A stretch of 64,000 nt of DNA, taken from contig CP131915.1 of assembly GCA_030704225.1 (NCBI GenBank), positions 806,001-870,000 on the forward strand, read 5' to 3'. Shown one piece after another: positions 31,107-40,250 of the stretch (position 1 is its first letter; each line of letters begins with the position of its first letter). Source of the stretch: Kosakonia sp. H02. Lineage in GTDB: Bacteria; Pseudomonadota; Gammaproteobacteria; Enterobacterales; Enterobacteriaceae. Both the position numbers and the translations under genes were made by a program. A model generated the notes under the pieces. That model did not search any database and was not told the DNA's origin. It saw only the letters and a program-made list of their open reading frames with translations.

Positions 31107-32788
31107 GCGTCTTCCTCCAGCGGGAGTCGTAAGGTAATGCGGGTAAACAGGTCAGGCTCGCAAATAATGGTGATGCCGCACTCATCACCGAAACGCGCGC
31201 GCAGGCGCTTATCCACCAGGCTCATGCCCAGCCCGCTGGCATCGCTTTTCGGCTGATACAACCCGGCGTTGTCTTCAATATCCAGTACCAGATGCTGGTC
31301 TTGCTGGCTGGCGTGAATGGTGATTTCACCGACGCCAAGTAGCTGCGACGTGCCATGTTTAATGGCGTTCTCGACAATCGGTTGCAGAGTAAACGCAGGC
31401 AATCGTAAATGTGCCAGCGTATCTGGCACATGCAGTTGCACCTGCAAGCGCGACTGAAAACGCGCCTGCTCAATTTGCAGATAGGCATTCACATGCTCGA
31501 TTTCGTCGGCCAGGGTCACCACTTCCGACGGACGCTTTAAATTTTTGCGGAAAAAAGTCGACAGATACTGCACCAGCAGCCCGGCCTGATCGCTGTCGCG
31601 GCGGATCACCGCTTTTAGGGTATTGAGCGCGTTAAACAGGAAATGCGGGTTCACCTGCGCGTGCAGGAGTTTGATTTCCGATTGCGTAAGCAGCGCTTTC
31701 TGGCGCTCGTACTGCCCGGCAAGAATTTGCGCCGACAGCAGTTGCGCAATCCCTTCGCCCAGCGTGCGGTTAATCGAGCTGAACAGGCGGTTTTTCGCCT
31801 CATAAAGCTTGATGGTGCCGACCACGCGCTGATTTTCACCGCGCAACGGAATTACCAGCGTGGAGCCTAATTTGCACTGCGGATGCAGCGAACAGCGGTA
31901 CGGCACTTCATTGCCGTCGGCGTACACCACTTCGCCGGTTTCAATGGCGCGCTGTGTCCAGACCGACGAAATGGGCCGCCCCGGCAAATGGTGATCGTCC
32001 CCGGTGCCGGTAAAAGCCAGCAGCTTTTCGCGATCGGTAATCGCCACCGCGCCGATATCCAGCTCTTTATAGAGCACCTGCGCCACCTTCATGCTGTTCT
32101 CTTCGTTAAAGCCCTGGCGCAGAAATCCTTCGGTGGAAGCCGCCACTTTCAGCGCGGTGGCGGAAAACGCCGAAGTGTACTTCTCAAACATGGCGCGCTT
32201 ATCAAGCAGGATGCGCATAAACAGCGCCGCACCCACGGTATTGGTGACCATCATCGGCGCGGCAATGCTCTGCACCAAATGCAAGGCGCTGTCGAACGGG
32301 CGGGCAATCGTAAGAATGATCAGCATCTGGATAAGTTCCGCCACGCAGGTGACCGCCCCGGCGGTAAATGGGTTAAATACCCGATCGGTGCGCCCGCGCT
32401 TAATCAAAAAGCTGTGCACCAGCCCGCCGAGTAGCCCTTCGACAAATGTGGAGATCATACAGCTCAGCGCCGTCATGCCGCCCATCGAATAACGGTGTAG
32501 CCCGCCAGTCAGCCCGACCAGCCCGCCCACTAGCGGGCCGCCGAGCAAACCGCCCATCACCGCGCCAATGGCGCGGGTGTTAGCAATGGAGTCTTCAATA
32601 TGCAGGCCGAAATAGGTGCCCAGAACGCAGAAGATAGAGAACGTGACGTAGCACAACAGCTTGTGCGGCAGGCGCACGGTCACCTGAATCAGCGGAATAA
32701 ACAGGCGCGTTTTGCTCATCAGCCAGGCGATCACCAGAAACACGCACATTTGCTGAAGCAGCAGCAACACCAAATTAAACTCGTACAT
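31100..32788 (-). CDS. btsS: Sensor histidine kinase BtsS (YehU)
   Basis: BtsS is a high-affinity pyruvate sensor in the inner membrane. The N-terminal 5TM-5TMR_LYT domain (about residues 1-200, LVLLLLQQMCVFLVIAWLM first helix; TGGLHRYSMGGMTALSC) is followed by a GAF-like region and the LytS-type kinase domain, with phospho-His in LHAQVNPHFLFNALN (about 368) and N-box ENAIKHG. The ATG at 32788 gives 562 aa, against 561 in E. coli; a frame to 32797 adds three residues. Confidence 0.95.
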   Translation of the reverse strand: MYEFNLVLLLLQQMCVFLVIAWLMSKTRLFIPLIQVTVRLPHKLLCYVTFSIFCVLGTYFGLHIEDSIANTRAIGAVMGGLLGGPLVGGLVGLTGGLHRYSMGGMTALSCMISTFVEGLLGGLVHSFLIKRGRTDRVFNPFTAGAVTCVAELIQMLIILTIARPFDSALHLVQSIAAPMMVTNTVGAALFMRILLDKRAMFEKYTSAFSATALKVAASTEGFLRQGFNEENSMKVAQVLYKELDIGAVAITDREKLLAFTGTGDDHHLPGRPISSVWTQRAIETGEVVYADGNEVPYRCSLHPQCKLGSTLVIPLRGENQRVVGTIKLYEAKNRLFSSINRTLGEGIAQLLSAQILAGQYERQKALLTQSEIKLLHAQVNPHFLFNALNTLKAVIRRDSDQAGLLVQYLSTFFRKNLKRPSEVVTLADEIEHVNAYLQIEQARFQSRLQVQLHVPDTLAHLRLPAFTLQPIVENAIKHGTSQLLGVGEITIHASQQDQHLVLDIEDNAGLYQPKSDASGLGMSLVDKRLRARFGDECGITIICEPDLFTRITLRLPLEEDAC

Positions 32789-33008
32789 ACCCGCCATACC
32801 ACATCAACCAAAGCGCGTAACATACAGGGAGTCGCCCTGGGTTTCTTTGAAGCGCTGCAAAAAAATACAAAATCGTGCTCTGTGTCACAAAGTCAGCCAG
32901 AGTCATTAACCATTCGCACACAACTTGCGCAAATCGGCTTCAGTCACGTCTGCGCGGACGGGTAGCGGCTACAGTTATAGACGGGTACAGGGAAGCAAAG
33001 GTGAAATC

Positions 33009-33743
33009 ATGGCGCTTTACACTATTGGTGAAGTGGCATTGTTATGCGATATCAATCCCGTGACGCTGCGGGCCTGGCAGCGACGTTACGGGCTACTCAC
33101 ACCTCAACGCACGGATGGCGGCCACCGGCTTTTTACCGACGCAGATATTGACCGTATTCGTGAGATCCAGCGCTGGGTCGGGGCGGGCGTGCCGGTGAGT
33201 AAAGTCCAGTCTTTACTGGCGCACGACAGCGAAAATAGTCGCGACGCGTGGTGCAGGCAGCAAGAAACTGCCCTGCACTATTTACAGCAGGGCAACCTGC
33301 ACCTGGTGCAGCAGTGGTTAAGCGAACTGACGCGCGATTACCCGGCCAAAACCCTGGCAAGCCATCTGCTCAATCCGTTACGCCAGCGGCTGCAAGCCCC
33401 ACAACCTGCGCTTCTGGCGATGCTCGGCCTGTTCGATGGCGTACTGATAAGCCATATCTCCGGCTGGCTTGCGGCCACCCGAAGTAAAAAGCCCGGCAGA
33501 GAGGCGCTGGTGGTCGGCTGGCATGTTCAGGACACCACCCGCCTGTGGATTGAAGGCTGGATAGCCAGCCAACAGGGTTGGCAAGTCGGCATCCTGGCGC
33601 ATGCGCTAACCCAGTTTCGCCCGGAGATGTTTGCTGGTCAGACATTGCTGGTGTGGTGCGGCGAAACGCCCTCCCCCACGCAGCAGCAACAGCTGCTGGC
33701 CTGGCAGGAGACGGGGCATAACGTCTGGCTTCTCGGCATTTAA
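33009..33743 (+). CDS. mlrA: MerR-family curli/biofilm regulator MlrA
   Basis: MlrA is a MerR-like activator of csgD needed for curli and cellulose. N-terminal winged HTH (residues 1-70): YTIGEVALLCDINPVTLRAWQRRYGLL with the MerR-typical dimer helix; the C-terminal part is the cobalamin-like-fold sensor domain, which links it to diguanylate cyclase/phosphodiesterase input. The ATG at 33009 gives 244 aa, one more than in E. coli. It is transcribed divergently from btsS. Confidence 0.94.
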   Translation: MALYTIGEVALLCDINPVTLRAWQRRYGLLTPQRTDGGHRLFTDADIDRIREIQRWVGAGVPVSKVQSLLAHDSENSRDAWCRQQETALHYLQQGNLHLVQQWLSELTRDYPAKTLASHLLNPLRQRLQAPQPALLAMLGLFDGVLISHISGWLAATRSKKPGREALVVGWHVQDTTRLWIEGWIASQQGWQVGILAHALTQFRPEMFAGQTLLVWCGETPSPTQQQQLLAWQETGHNVWLLGI

Positions 33744-33802
33744 TGTTTTATTAACAACTGAGATTGCCTTTATAATGCCGCCTCACTGTAAAGGAGCCTG
33801 AG

Positions 33803-33916
33803 ATGAAGCCTGGTAAAATTCTCGTCATCACTATTTTCTTACTGATGGCGATCGGCGGGATCAGCGGCGTGATGCTCGCCGGATATTCATTTATTGTGCG
33901 TGGCGGTGTCGGTTAA
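33803..33916 (+). CDS. yohO: Small membrane protein YohO
   Basis: This 37-aa single-TM peptide starts MKPGKILVITIFLLMAIGG and ends AGYSFIVRGGVG. It matches E. coli YohO in pattern (KI.VI..FL.MA.GGI.GVMLAGY.FI.R). AAGGAG lies 8 nt upstream of the ATG. Its last 26 nt overlap the end of yehW on the other strand. Function is unknown. Confidence 0.85.
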   Translation: MKPGKILVITIFLLMAIGGISGVMLAGYSFIVRGGVG

Positions 33917-34628
33917 GCAGTACCGCCAGGCGTTCAAACCCGCGATCGACGATGATCGCCGCCAGCGCCACTAACACCGCGCCCTGCACAATATAAGCGG
34001 TATTAAAACCGCTTAGCCCGATGATAATAGGCGTACCGAGCGTACTGGCTCCCACCGTGGAGGCAATGGTCGCGGTGCCAATGTTGATAATCACCGAGGT
34101 ACGCACGCCGGCGATGATGACCGGTGCGGCCAGCGGTAATTCCACTTTCCACAGACGCTGCCCGGCGCTCATGCCCATGCCCTGCGCCACGCTCTGCACG
34201 CTTTCCGGTACGGCGGCAATCCCCGCCAGCGTCCCCTGTAAAATTGGCAACACACCGTAGAGCACCAGTGCGATAATTGCCGGTTCTTTACCAAAACCCA
34301 GCACCGGAACCGCAATCGCCAGCACCGCCACCGGCGGAAACGTCTGCCCGACAGCGGCAATGGTTTCTGCCAGCGGGCGAAACTCCCGCCCGGCCTGGCG
34401 CGTTACCGCCACTCCGACACCCATGCCAATCACCACCGCAATCACACTCGAGAGGGCCACCAGAGAAAAATGGGCCACCGTCAGCGCAAGAAAGCTCTCC
34501 TGCAAATAGACCGGGCGCGGCAACTGCGGGAATAACGCGCTGAATAACGGCGCACTGTGCGGCAGCCACAACAGCAGCGCAACAAACAAGGCAATCAGCC
34601 ACAGTAACGGGTCACGCAGGATCTTCAC
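33891..34628 (-). CDS. yehW: Osmoprotectant ABC transporter permease YehW
   Basis: This is a second permease of the OsmF (YehZYXW) system, a sigma-S-dependent low-affinity glycine-betaine-type importer. The 245-aa protein has about six TM helices and the BPD_transp_1 domain with SVIINIGTATIASTVGASTLGTPI near the C-terminus. It starts at GTG 34628 with GGAGG upstream, as in E. coli (KxLRDPL). It overlaps the 3' end of yehX by 17 nt, in the same operon. Confidence 0.93.
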   Translation of the reverse strand: MKILRDPLLWLIALFVALLLWLPHSAPLFSALFPQLPRPVYLQESFLALTVAHFSLVALSSVIAVVIGMGVGVAVTRQAGREFRPLAETIAAVGQTFPPVAVLAIAVPVLGFGKEPAIIALVLYGVLPILQGTLAGIAAVPESVQSVAQGMGMSAGQRLWKVELPLAAPVIIAGVRTSVIINIGTATIASTVGASTLGTPIIIGLSGFNTAYIVQGAVLVALAAIIVDRGFERLAVLLNRHRHAQ

Positions 34629-35559
34629 CGCCAGCCTCCACGCGTAACAAATCACGAAAATGCAGGCTACCGCAGGGCTGCCCGCTGGCATTAGTGACCG
34701 GCAAAACATCGCAGCGCTGGGCGACAAACGCCGACAGCGCTTCGCGCAGGGACATCTCTTCCTGTAACGGTTCGCCGCCTTCGACGCGATCGCTTCGCAG
34801 ATACTCGCTCACCTGGCGCAGGGATAACAAACGCACGCCCAGCTCGCTGCGGCCAAAGAACTCGCGCACAAAATCGTTATGCGGCGCGGTGAGCATCTCC
34901 AGCGGGGTTCCTTGCTGAATCACTTTGCCACCGTCCATCAACACCAGGTGATCGGCCAGTTGCAGCGCTTCGTCAATATCATGGGTCACCAGCACAATAG
35001 TGCGACCCAGCAGGCGATGAATACGCACCATCTCTTGTTGCAGGGCGCTGCGCGTGACCGGATCGAGCGCGCCGAAGGGCTCATCCATTAATAACACTTC
35101 CGGGTCGGCAGCCAGCGCGCGGGCCACGCCGACGCGCTGCTGTTGCCCACCGGAAAGCTGGTGGGGAAAGCGATCGCGCAGCACCGGCTCCAGCCCAAGC
35201 AGCGCCATCAGTTCATCGACCCGCGCGTCACGTTTGTCGCGCGACCACTTTTGCAGTTGCAGCACGGTGGCAATGTTCTGCGCCACCGTCCAGTGCGGAA
35301 ACAGGCCAATCGACTGGATGGCGTACCCCATGCGGCGGCGCAATTCGAGCACCGGCAACTGGCGAATCTCCTCACCAGCAAAGGTAATCGTCCCTTCGTC
35401 ATGTTCCACCAGCCGGTTGATCATCTTCAGCGTGGTGGATTTACCGGAGCCGGAGGTGCCAATCAGCACCGAAAACGCGCCGGTTTTGACCTCTAAATCA
35501 AGATGGCTGACCGCCTGATGCCCGGCAAAGGTTTTGCTGACGTTATTAAATTCAATCAT
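34612..35559 (-). CDS. yehX: Osmoprotectant ABC transporter ATPase YehX
   Basis: This 315-aa ATPase of the QAT family has Walker A GTSGSGKSTTLKMINRL (about residues 33-49), signature LSGGQQQRVGVARAL, Walker B VLLMDEPFGALD, and a C-terminal CBS-type domain (about 240-310) that may sense ionic strength. It is cotranscribed with osmF, yehY and yehW, overlapping yehY by 8 nt. Confidence 0.94.
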   Translation of the reverse strand: MIEFNNVSKTFAGHQAVSHLDLEVKTGAFSVLIGTSGSGKSTTLKMINRLVEHDEGTITFAGEEIRQLPVLELRRRMGYAIQSIGLFPHWTVAQNIATVLQLQKWSRDKRDARVDELMALLGLEPVLRDRFPHQLSGGQQQRVGVARALAADPEVLLMDEPFGALDPVTRSALQQEMVRIHRLLGRTIVLVTHDIDEALQLADHLVLMDGGKVIQQGTPLEMLTAPHNDFVREFFGRSELGVRLLSLRQVSEYLRSDRVEGGEPLQEEMSLREALSAFVAQRCDVLPVTNASGQPCGSLHFRDLLRVEAGGEDPA

Positions 35560-36706
35560 GTTGTTTTACCTTCAGCAGCGCGATGGCTAAACCAAATACG
35601 GCATCGATAACCACCGCCAGGCCGATAACCGGGATAACCCCCAGCAGGACCAAATCCAGCGCGCTGCTCAGTAGCCCCTGAAAAACCAGTGCGCCAAAAC
35701 CGCCTGCGCCAATCAGCGCAGCAATCACCGCCATGCCCACCGTCTGCACGGCGACCACCCGCAGGCTACGCAGCAACAGCGGTAAGGCCAGCGGCACGCG
35801 CACCTGCCAGAATCGCTGGCGCGCGCTCATCCCCATCGCTTCGGCGCTCTCCAGCACATCCGGCGAGACCTGATTTAGCCCGGCGACCACACCGCGCACC
35901 AGCGGTAATAGCGCATAGAGAATAAGTGCGATAAGCGCAGGCGTGATGCCGGTTCCGGCAACGCCGAGGCGCGCCAGCCACGGAAAATGCTGCACCAGCC
36001 CGGCAAGGGGTGCAATCAGCAGGCCAAACAGCGCCACGGAAGGAATGGTCTGGATAACATTGAGCACGGTAAACACCGGCCCCTGGCGCGCCGAATGGCG
36101 ATAACACCACAGCCCGATGGCAAAACCAATCACCAGCGCGGGTAACAGCGTGCCGAACAGCAGCGTCAGGTGCTGCGCCAGCGCGTCGTTAAACACCTCC
36201 TGGCGATTGGTGTATTCGTGCATCAGCGAGAGGTTATCGAGCTTACCGCTCAGCAGTAAAAGGAGAGGCCAGCACCAGACCTGCGCATTGAGCAGCCAGC
36301 GCCATACCGGATGGGTGGCGAAACGCCGAATGGCGTCGCTACAGGCAAGTAATGTTAACGCCAGCCATAGCCACAGGCCGCTGCCCGGCGAAGTGCGTGC
36401 CAGCGTGCTACCGCTTTGCGCCAGATCCGCAGCCGCCCTGCCCGCACTCCAGACCAGCAGGCAGAACAGCGCCTCGGCCAGCAATAACGTGGCAACCTGC
36501 GCACCGCGCCCGGGAACAAAACAGAGCACCAGCAGCACCCCGGGCGCAAGCAGCCACAGCACCGAGAAAAGCTGCCATAGCGCGCGGCCTTCACCGGAAA
36601 CCAGCCGGTTCGGTGCGTAATTGATAAACGGCAGCCACGCCGCCAGCCCTCCCAGCACAACCAGCAATAACAGCACCCGGTTGTGGCAGCGTATTTGCGC
36701 ATCCAT
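35552..36706 (-). CDS. yehY: Osmoprotectant ABC transporter permease YehY
   Basis: This 384-aa permease (385 in E. coli) has about four N-terminal TM helices (to residue 160) followed by the BPD_transp_1 domain (AQHLTLLFGTLLPALVIG; LNVIQTIPSVALFGLLIAPL; VQTVGMAVIAALIGAGGFG). It pairs with YehW. The 8-nt gap to osmF and overlap with yehX show one operon. Confidence 0.94.
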   Translation of the reverse strand: MDAQIRCHNRVLLLLVVLGGLAAWLPFINYAPNRLVSGEGRALWQLFSVLWLLAPGVLLVLCFVPGRGAQVATLLLAEALFCLLVWSAGRAAADLAQSGSTLARTSPGSGLWLWLALTLLACSDAIRRFATHPVWRWLLNAQVWCWPLLLLLSGKLDNLSLMHEYTNRQEVFNDALAQHLTLLFGTLLPALVIGFAIGLWCYRHSARQGPVFTVLNVIQTIPSVALFGLLIAPLAGLVQHFPWLARLGVAGTGITPALIALILYALLPLVRGVVAGLNQVSPDVLESAEAMGMSARQRFWQVRVPLALPLLLRSLRVVAVQTVGMAVIAALIGAGGFGALVFQGLLSSALDLVLLGVIPVIGLAVVIDAVFGLAIALLKVKQHD

Positions 36707-36714
36707 TGTCGTCG

Positions 36715-37632
36715 TTATTTCACCAGGCCTTTTTCTTTCAGGTAATCCGCCGCCACTTTCTTCGCATCCAGCCCTTCAACGGCAATGCTGGCATTCAGTT
36801 TCTGCAATGTTTTCTCATCGAGGCTGGCAAAGACTGGTTTCAGCCAGTTGTCCAGCTCCGGGTAGGCTTTCAGCACCGCTTCACGCACCACCGGAGTCGG
36901 GGCATAAATCGGCTGCACGCCTTTCGGATCGCTTAAGGTTTGCAGACCGAGCGCCGCCACCGGGCCGTCGGTGCCGTAGGCCATTGCCGCATTCACACCG
37001 GACGTCTGTTGCGCCGCCGCTTTGATAGTGACCGCCGTATCGCCCCCGGCCAGGGAGAGCAACTGATCTTGTTTCAGGTTGAAGCCATAGGCTTTTTCAA
37101 AAGCGGGCAGCGCATCGGTGCGCTCAATAAATTCCGCCGAGGCCGCCAGTTTGAACTCACCGCCCTCTTTCAGGTAACGGCTGAGATCGTCAAGTGACGT
37201 GAGTTTATTTTTCTGCGCCAGATCCTGGCGTACCGCGATGGTCCAGGTGTTATTGGCCGGAGCCGGCGTCAGCCAGACCAGCTTGTTTTTTTCGGCGTCG
37301 AGTTTTTTCACTTTCTCGTAGCCCTGCTGTGCGTTTTTCCACGCCGCGTCGTTCTCATCTTTAAAGAAAAACGCGCCGTTGCCAGTGTATTCCGGGTAGA
37401 TATCCAGCTCGCCAGCGGTGATTGCGCCGCGCACCACCGGGGTGGTGCCAAGCTGCACTTTATTGACTGTTTTTACGCCATGACTTTCCAGTACCTGCAA
37501 AATGATATTACCGAGCAGCGCCCCTTCGGTGTCAATTTTGGAGCCCACTTTAATCGGTTCTGCCGCCTGCAAGGGTAAGCTTACGGCGGCGAACAGCGCC
37601 AGCGAGCAGGCAATCTTTTTGGTGAGTGTCAT
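36715..37632 (-). CDS. osmF: Osmoprotectant-binding protein OsmF (YehZ)
   Basis: This periplasmic binding protein of the QAT/OpuAC type has a signal peptide cut after LPLQA/AEP. The 305-aa length is as in E. coli. Conserved KVGSKIDTEGALLGN, TTPVVRGAITAGELDIYPEYTGNG (in two blocks) and TPAPANNTWTIAVRQD. It is first gene of the yehZYXW operon, induced by osmotic stress and sigma-S in E. coli. An upstream frame to 37701 is not conserved; TTGTTTCCTCATTTTT on the plus strand marks the SD/leader. Confidence 0.95.
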   Translation of the reverse strand: MTLTKKIACSLALFAAVSLPLQAAEPIKVGSKIDTEGALLGNIILQVLESHGVKTVNKVQLGTTPVVRGAITAGELDIYPEYTGNGAFFFKDENDAAWKNAQQGYEKVKKLDAEKNKLVWLTPAPANNTWTIAVRQDLAQKNKLTSLDDLSRYLKEGGEFKLAASAEFIERTDALPAFEKAYGFNLKQDQLLSLAGGDTAVTIKAAAQQTSGVNAAMAYGTDGPVAALGLQTLSDPKGVQPIYAPTPVVREAVLKAYPELDNWLKPVFASLDEKTLQKLNASIAVEGLDAKKVAADYLKEKGLVK

Positions 37633-37728
37633 TATTGTTTCCTCATTTTTACTGCCTTTTTCAGCAGCTTGAGAAAAAAGCGTAGCTGAAAAAAAGCGCA
37701 ATGGACGCGATATGGCATAAGAAGGAAA

Positions 37729-37755
37729 AAAATCAGGCCGGTTTCCCGGCCTGTG
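37729..37755 (-). terminator. Terminator of bglX
   Basis: On the minus strand CAGGCCGG, loop GAAA, CCGGCCTG is followed by ATTTTTTT. It closes the bglX transcript before the osmF leader. Confidence 0.88.
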
Positions 37756-37761
37756 TAAGGA

Positions 37762-40059
37762 TTAACGTAGCTCGAACTCGCCCTGCTTCACGCGGGCGGA
37801 ATCCACGCCGATAAAGACATTGAACTTACCCGGTTCCGCGTCATATTTCATCCGCTGGTTCCAGAACTTCAGCGCATTAACATCGATCGGGAAGCTGACG
37901 GTTTTGGTTTCTCCCGGTTTCAGGTTCACCTTGTCGAAACCGCGAAGCTGTTTCACCGGGCGGCTCATCGAGGCGGTGACATCCTGCACATACATCTGGA
38001 TGACCGTTGCGCCTTCGCGTTTGCCGGTGTTGGTGACATCGACACTGGCGGTGACTTTACCGGTGCGCGTCATCGTCGGCGCCGACATTTTCACATCAGA
38101 CACGGTAAAGGTGGTGTAGCTGAGGCCATAGCCAAACGGATAGAGCGGGCCGTTGGCTTCGTCGAAGTAACGGGAGGTGTATTTGTTCGGCTTGTCGGCG
38201 TTATACGGACGACCGGTGTTCAGGTGGCTGTAGTAAACCGGGATCTGCCCAACCGAGCGCGGGAAGGACATCGGCAACTTGCCGGACGGGTTGTAATCAC
38301 CAAACAGCACATCAGCAATGGCGTTGCCGCCTTCGGTACCAGCAAACCAGGTTTCCAGAATCGCATCGGCTTGCTGATCCTCTTTCACCAGCGCCAGCGG
38401 GCGACCGTTCATCAGCACCAGCACCAAGGGTTTGCCGGTGGCTTTCAGCGCGGCAATCAAATCACGCTGGCTCTGCGGAATGGTGATGTCAGTACGGCTG
38501 GAGGCTTCATGGGCCATGCCCTGCGCTTCGCCGACCACGGCAACCACCACGTCAGATTTTTTCGCGGCGGCAACCGCTTCATCAATCATCGCTTTCGGCG
38601 TACGCGGATCGACCACTACTGCCGGTTCGTACTGGTTGAGGAAATCGACAATGCCTTTATCGTTGGTGATATTCGCCCCTTTGGCGTAAATCACCTCGCC
38701 TTTCCCGGCCAGCGCATCGCGAATGCCGGTCAGCACGGTCACAGACTGATCGGCCACACCGGCGGCAGACCAGCTACCCATCGAATCGCGTTTGCTGTCG
38801 GCCAGCGGCCCGACAACAGCCACGGTACCGGATTTTTTCAGCGGCAGCGTTTCGAGGCGGTTTTTCAACAGCACCAGGCTTTCGCGCGCCACTTCCCGCG
38901 CCTCTTTGCGGTGCAGGCGGCTTTCGGCATTGGTGTCCTGCGGGTCAGACGCTTTCGGCCCCAAATGGCTGTACGGATCGTTAAACAGACCCATATCGTA
39001 TTTCACGTTCAGCACGTGACGCGCGGCATCATCCAACTCTTCCATCGTCACCTTGCCGGATTTGATCAGCCCCGGCAGGTATTTGCTGTAGTACTCATCG
39101 CTCATGCTCATGTTGATGCCGGATTTCAGCGCCACGCGCACGGCGTCTTCCGGGTCGGCGGCGGTACCGTGTTTGATTAATTCTTTGATTGCGCCGTGAT
39201 CGGAAATGGTAATGCCTTTAAAGTCCCACTCATCGCGTAGCAGGTCTTTAAGCAGCCAGGAATCTGACGACGCTGGCGTGCCGTTAAGGGAGTTGAGCGC
39301 CACCATCACTCCGCCGCTTCCAGCGTCGAGTGCGGCTTTGTACGGCGGCATATAGTCGTTGAACAGGCGCTGCGGGCTCATATCGACGGTGTTGTACTCT
39401 TTCCCGCCTTCCACCGCGCCGTAAGCGGCGAAGTGTTTCACGCTGGTCATTACCGAATAGCGATCCGCCGGGCTTTTGCCCTGCATCGCTTCAACCATGG
39501 TTTTACCCATTTCGGCGGTTAAGAAGGTGTCTTCCCCAAAGCCTTCCGAGACACGGCCCCAGCGTGGATCGCGCGAGACGTCCACCATCGGAGCCCAGGT
39601 CATATTCAGGCCGTCATCGGCGGCTTCATACGCGGAAACACGGCCAACGGTTCTCACCGCATCGAGGTTAAAACTCGACGCCAGACCGAGGCTAATCGGG
39701 AATACGGTGCGCTGCCCGTGCACCACATCGTAGGCAAAAAAGAGAGGAATTTTCAGGCGGCTTAATTGCAAAGCCTGGTCCTGCATGGCGCGAATGTCCT
39801 GGCGAGTCACGGTGTTGAAAATCGCGCCGACCTGGCTCTCCTTGATCATGTCGCGAATGGCTTCTTTCGGGTTATCCGGCCCGACGCTGATTAAACGCAA
39901 CTGGCCGATTTTCTCATCGACGGTCATTTTTTTGAGCAGATCAGTGACAAAGGCGTCCCTGGCTTCTGGCGTCAATGGATGGTTACCGAACATCTCCTGG
40001 GCCTGCGCGGGTTGCAGCGCGAGACTCACAGCGACACCTACAGAACATAGCCATTTCAT
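37762..40059 (-). CDS. bglX: Periplasmic beta-glucosidase BglX
   Basis: This GH3 beta-glucosidase in the periplasm hydrolyses beta-glucosides. It is 765 aa, exactly as in E. coli. The signal peptide ends at AQA/QEMFG. GH3 N-terminal domain with catalytic nucleophile Asp in KGITISDHGAIKEL, the GH3 C-terminal domain (LVLLKNRLETLPL...DVVVAVVGEAQGMAHEASSR), and a fibronectin-III-like domain at the C-terminus (MYVQDVTASMSRPVKQLRGF). It is monocistronic, divergent from dld. Confidence 0.97.
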   Translation of the reverse strand: MKWLCSVGVAVSLALQPAQAQEMFGNHPLTPEARDAFVTDLLKKMTVDEKIGQLRLISVGPDNPKEAIRDMIKESQVGAIFNTVTRQDIRAMQDQALQLSRLKIPLFFAYDVVHGQRTVFPISLGLASSFNLDAVRTVGRVSAYEAADDGLNMTWAPMVDVSRDPRWGRVSEGFGEDTFLTAEMGKTMVEAMQGKSPADRYSVMTSVKHFAAYGAVEGGKEYNTVDMSPQRLFNDYMPPYKAALDAGSGGVMVALNSLNGTPASSDSWLLKDLLRDEWDFKGITISDHGAIKELIKHGTAADPEDAVRVALKSGINMSMSDEYYSKYLPGLIKSGKVTMEELDDAARHVLNVKYDMGLFNDPYSHLGPKASDPQDTNAESRLHRKEAREVARESLVLLKNRLETLPLKKSGTVAVVGPLADSKRDSMGSWSAAGVADQSVTVLTGIRDALAGKGEVIYAKGANITNDKGIVDFLNQYEPAVVVDPRTPKAMIDEAVAAAKKSDVVVAVVGEAQGMAHEASSRTDITIPQSQRDLIAALKATGKPLVLVLMNGRPLALVKEDQQADAILETWFAGTEGGNAIADVLFGDYNPSGKLPMSFPRSVGQIPVYYSHLNTGRPYNADKPNKYTSRYFDEANGPLYPFGYGLSYTTFTVSDVKMSAPTMTRTGKVTASVDVTNTGKREGATVIQMYVQDVTASMSRPVKQLRGFDKVNLKPGETKTVSFPIDVNALKFWNQRMKYDAEPGKFNVFIGVDSARVKQGEFELR

Positions 40060-40250
40060 GTCGTTTACTCTCTTGTATTTTCACCAAAAACCGCGGTTAA
40101 CGGGCCGCGAAAAAAAGGCAGTGTGCCATAATCCTGGCACGTCTTGCAGACCTGGACTCTGATTTTTATGCAAATTCGCTCCCCCCCGTCTGGGTTGTGG
40201 GACTACTATCAATAGGCATAAAAGTCATACTTCGCCACAAGGAGTGGAAT

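Noticed and set aside
38224..39180. 318-codon plus frame inside bglX
   Set aside because: Long antisense frame in a GC-rich gene; bglX on the minus strand is full length and conserved.
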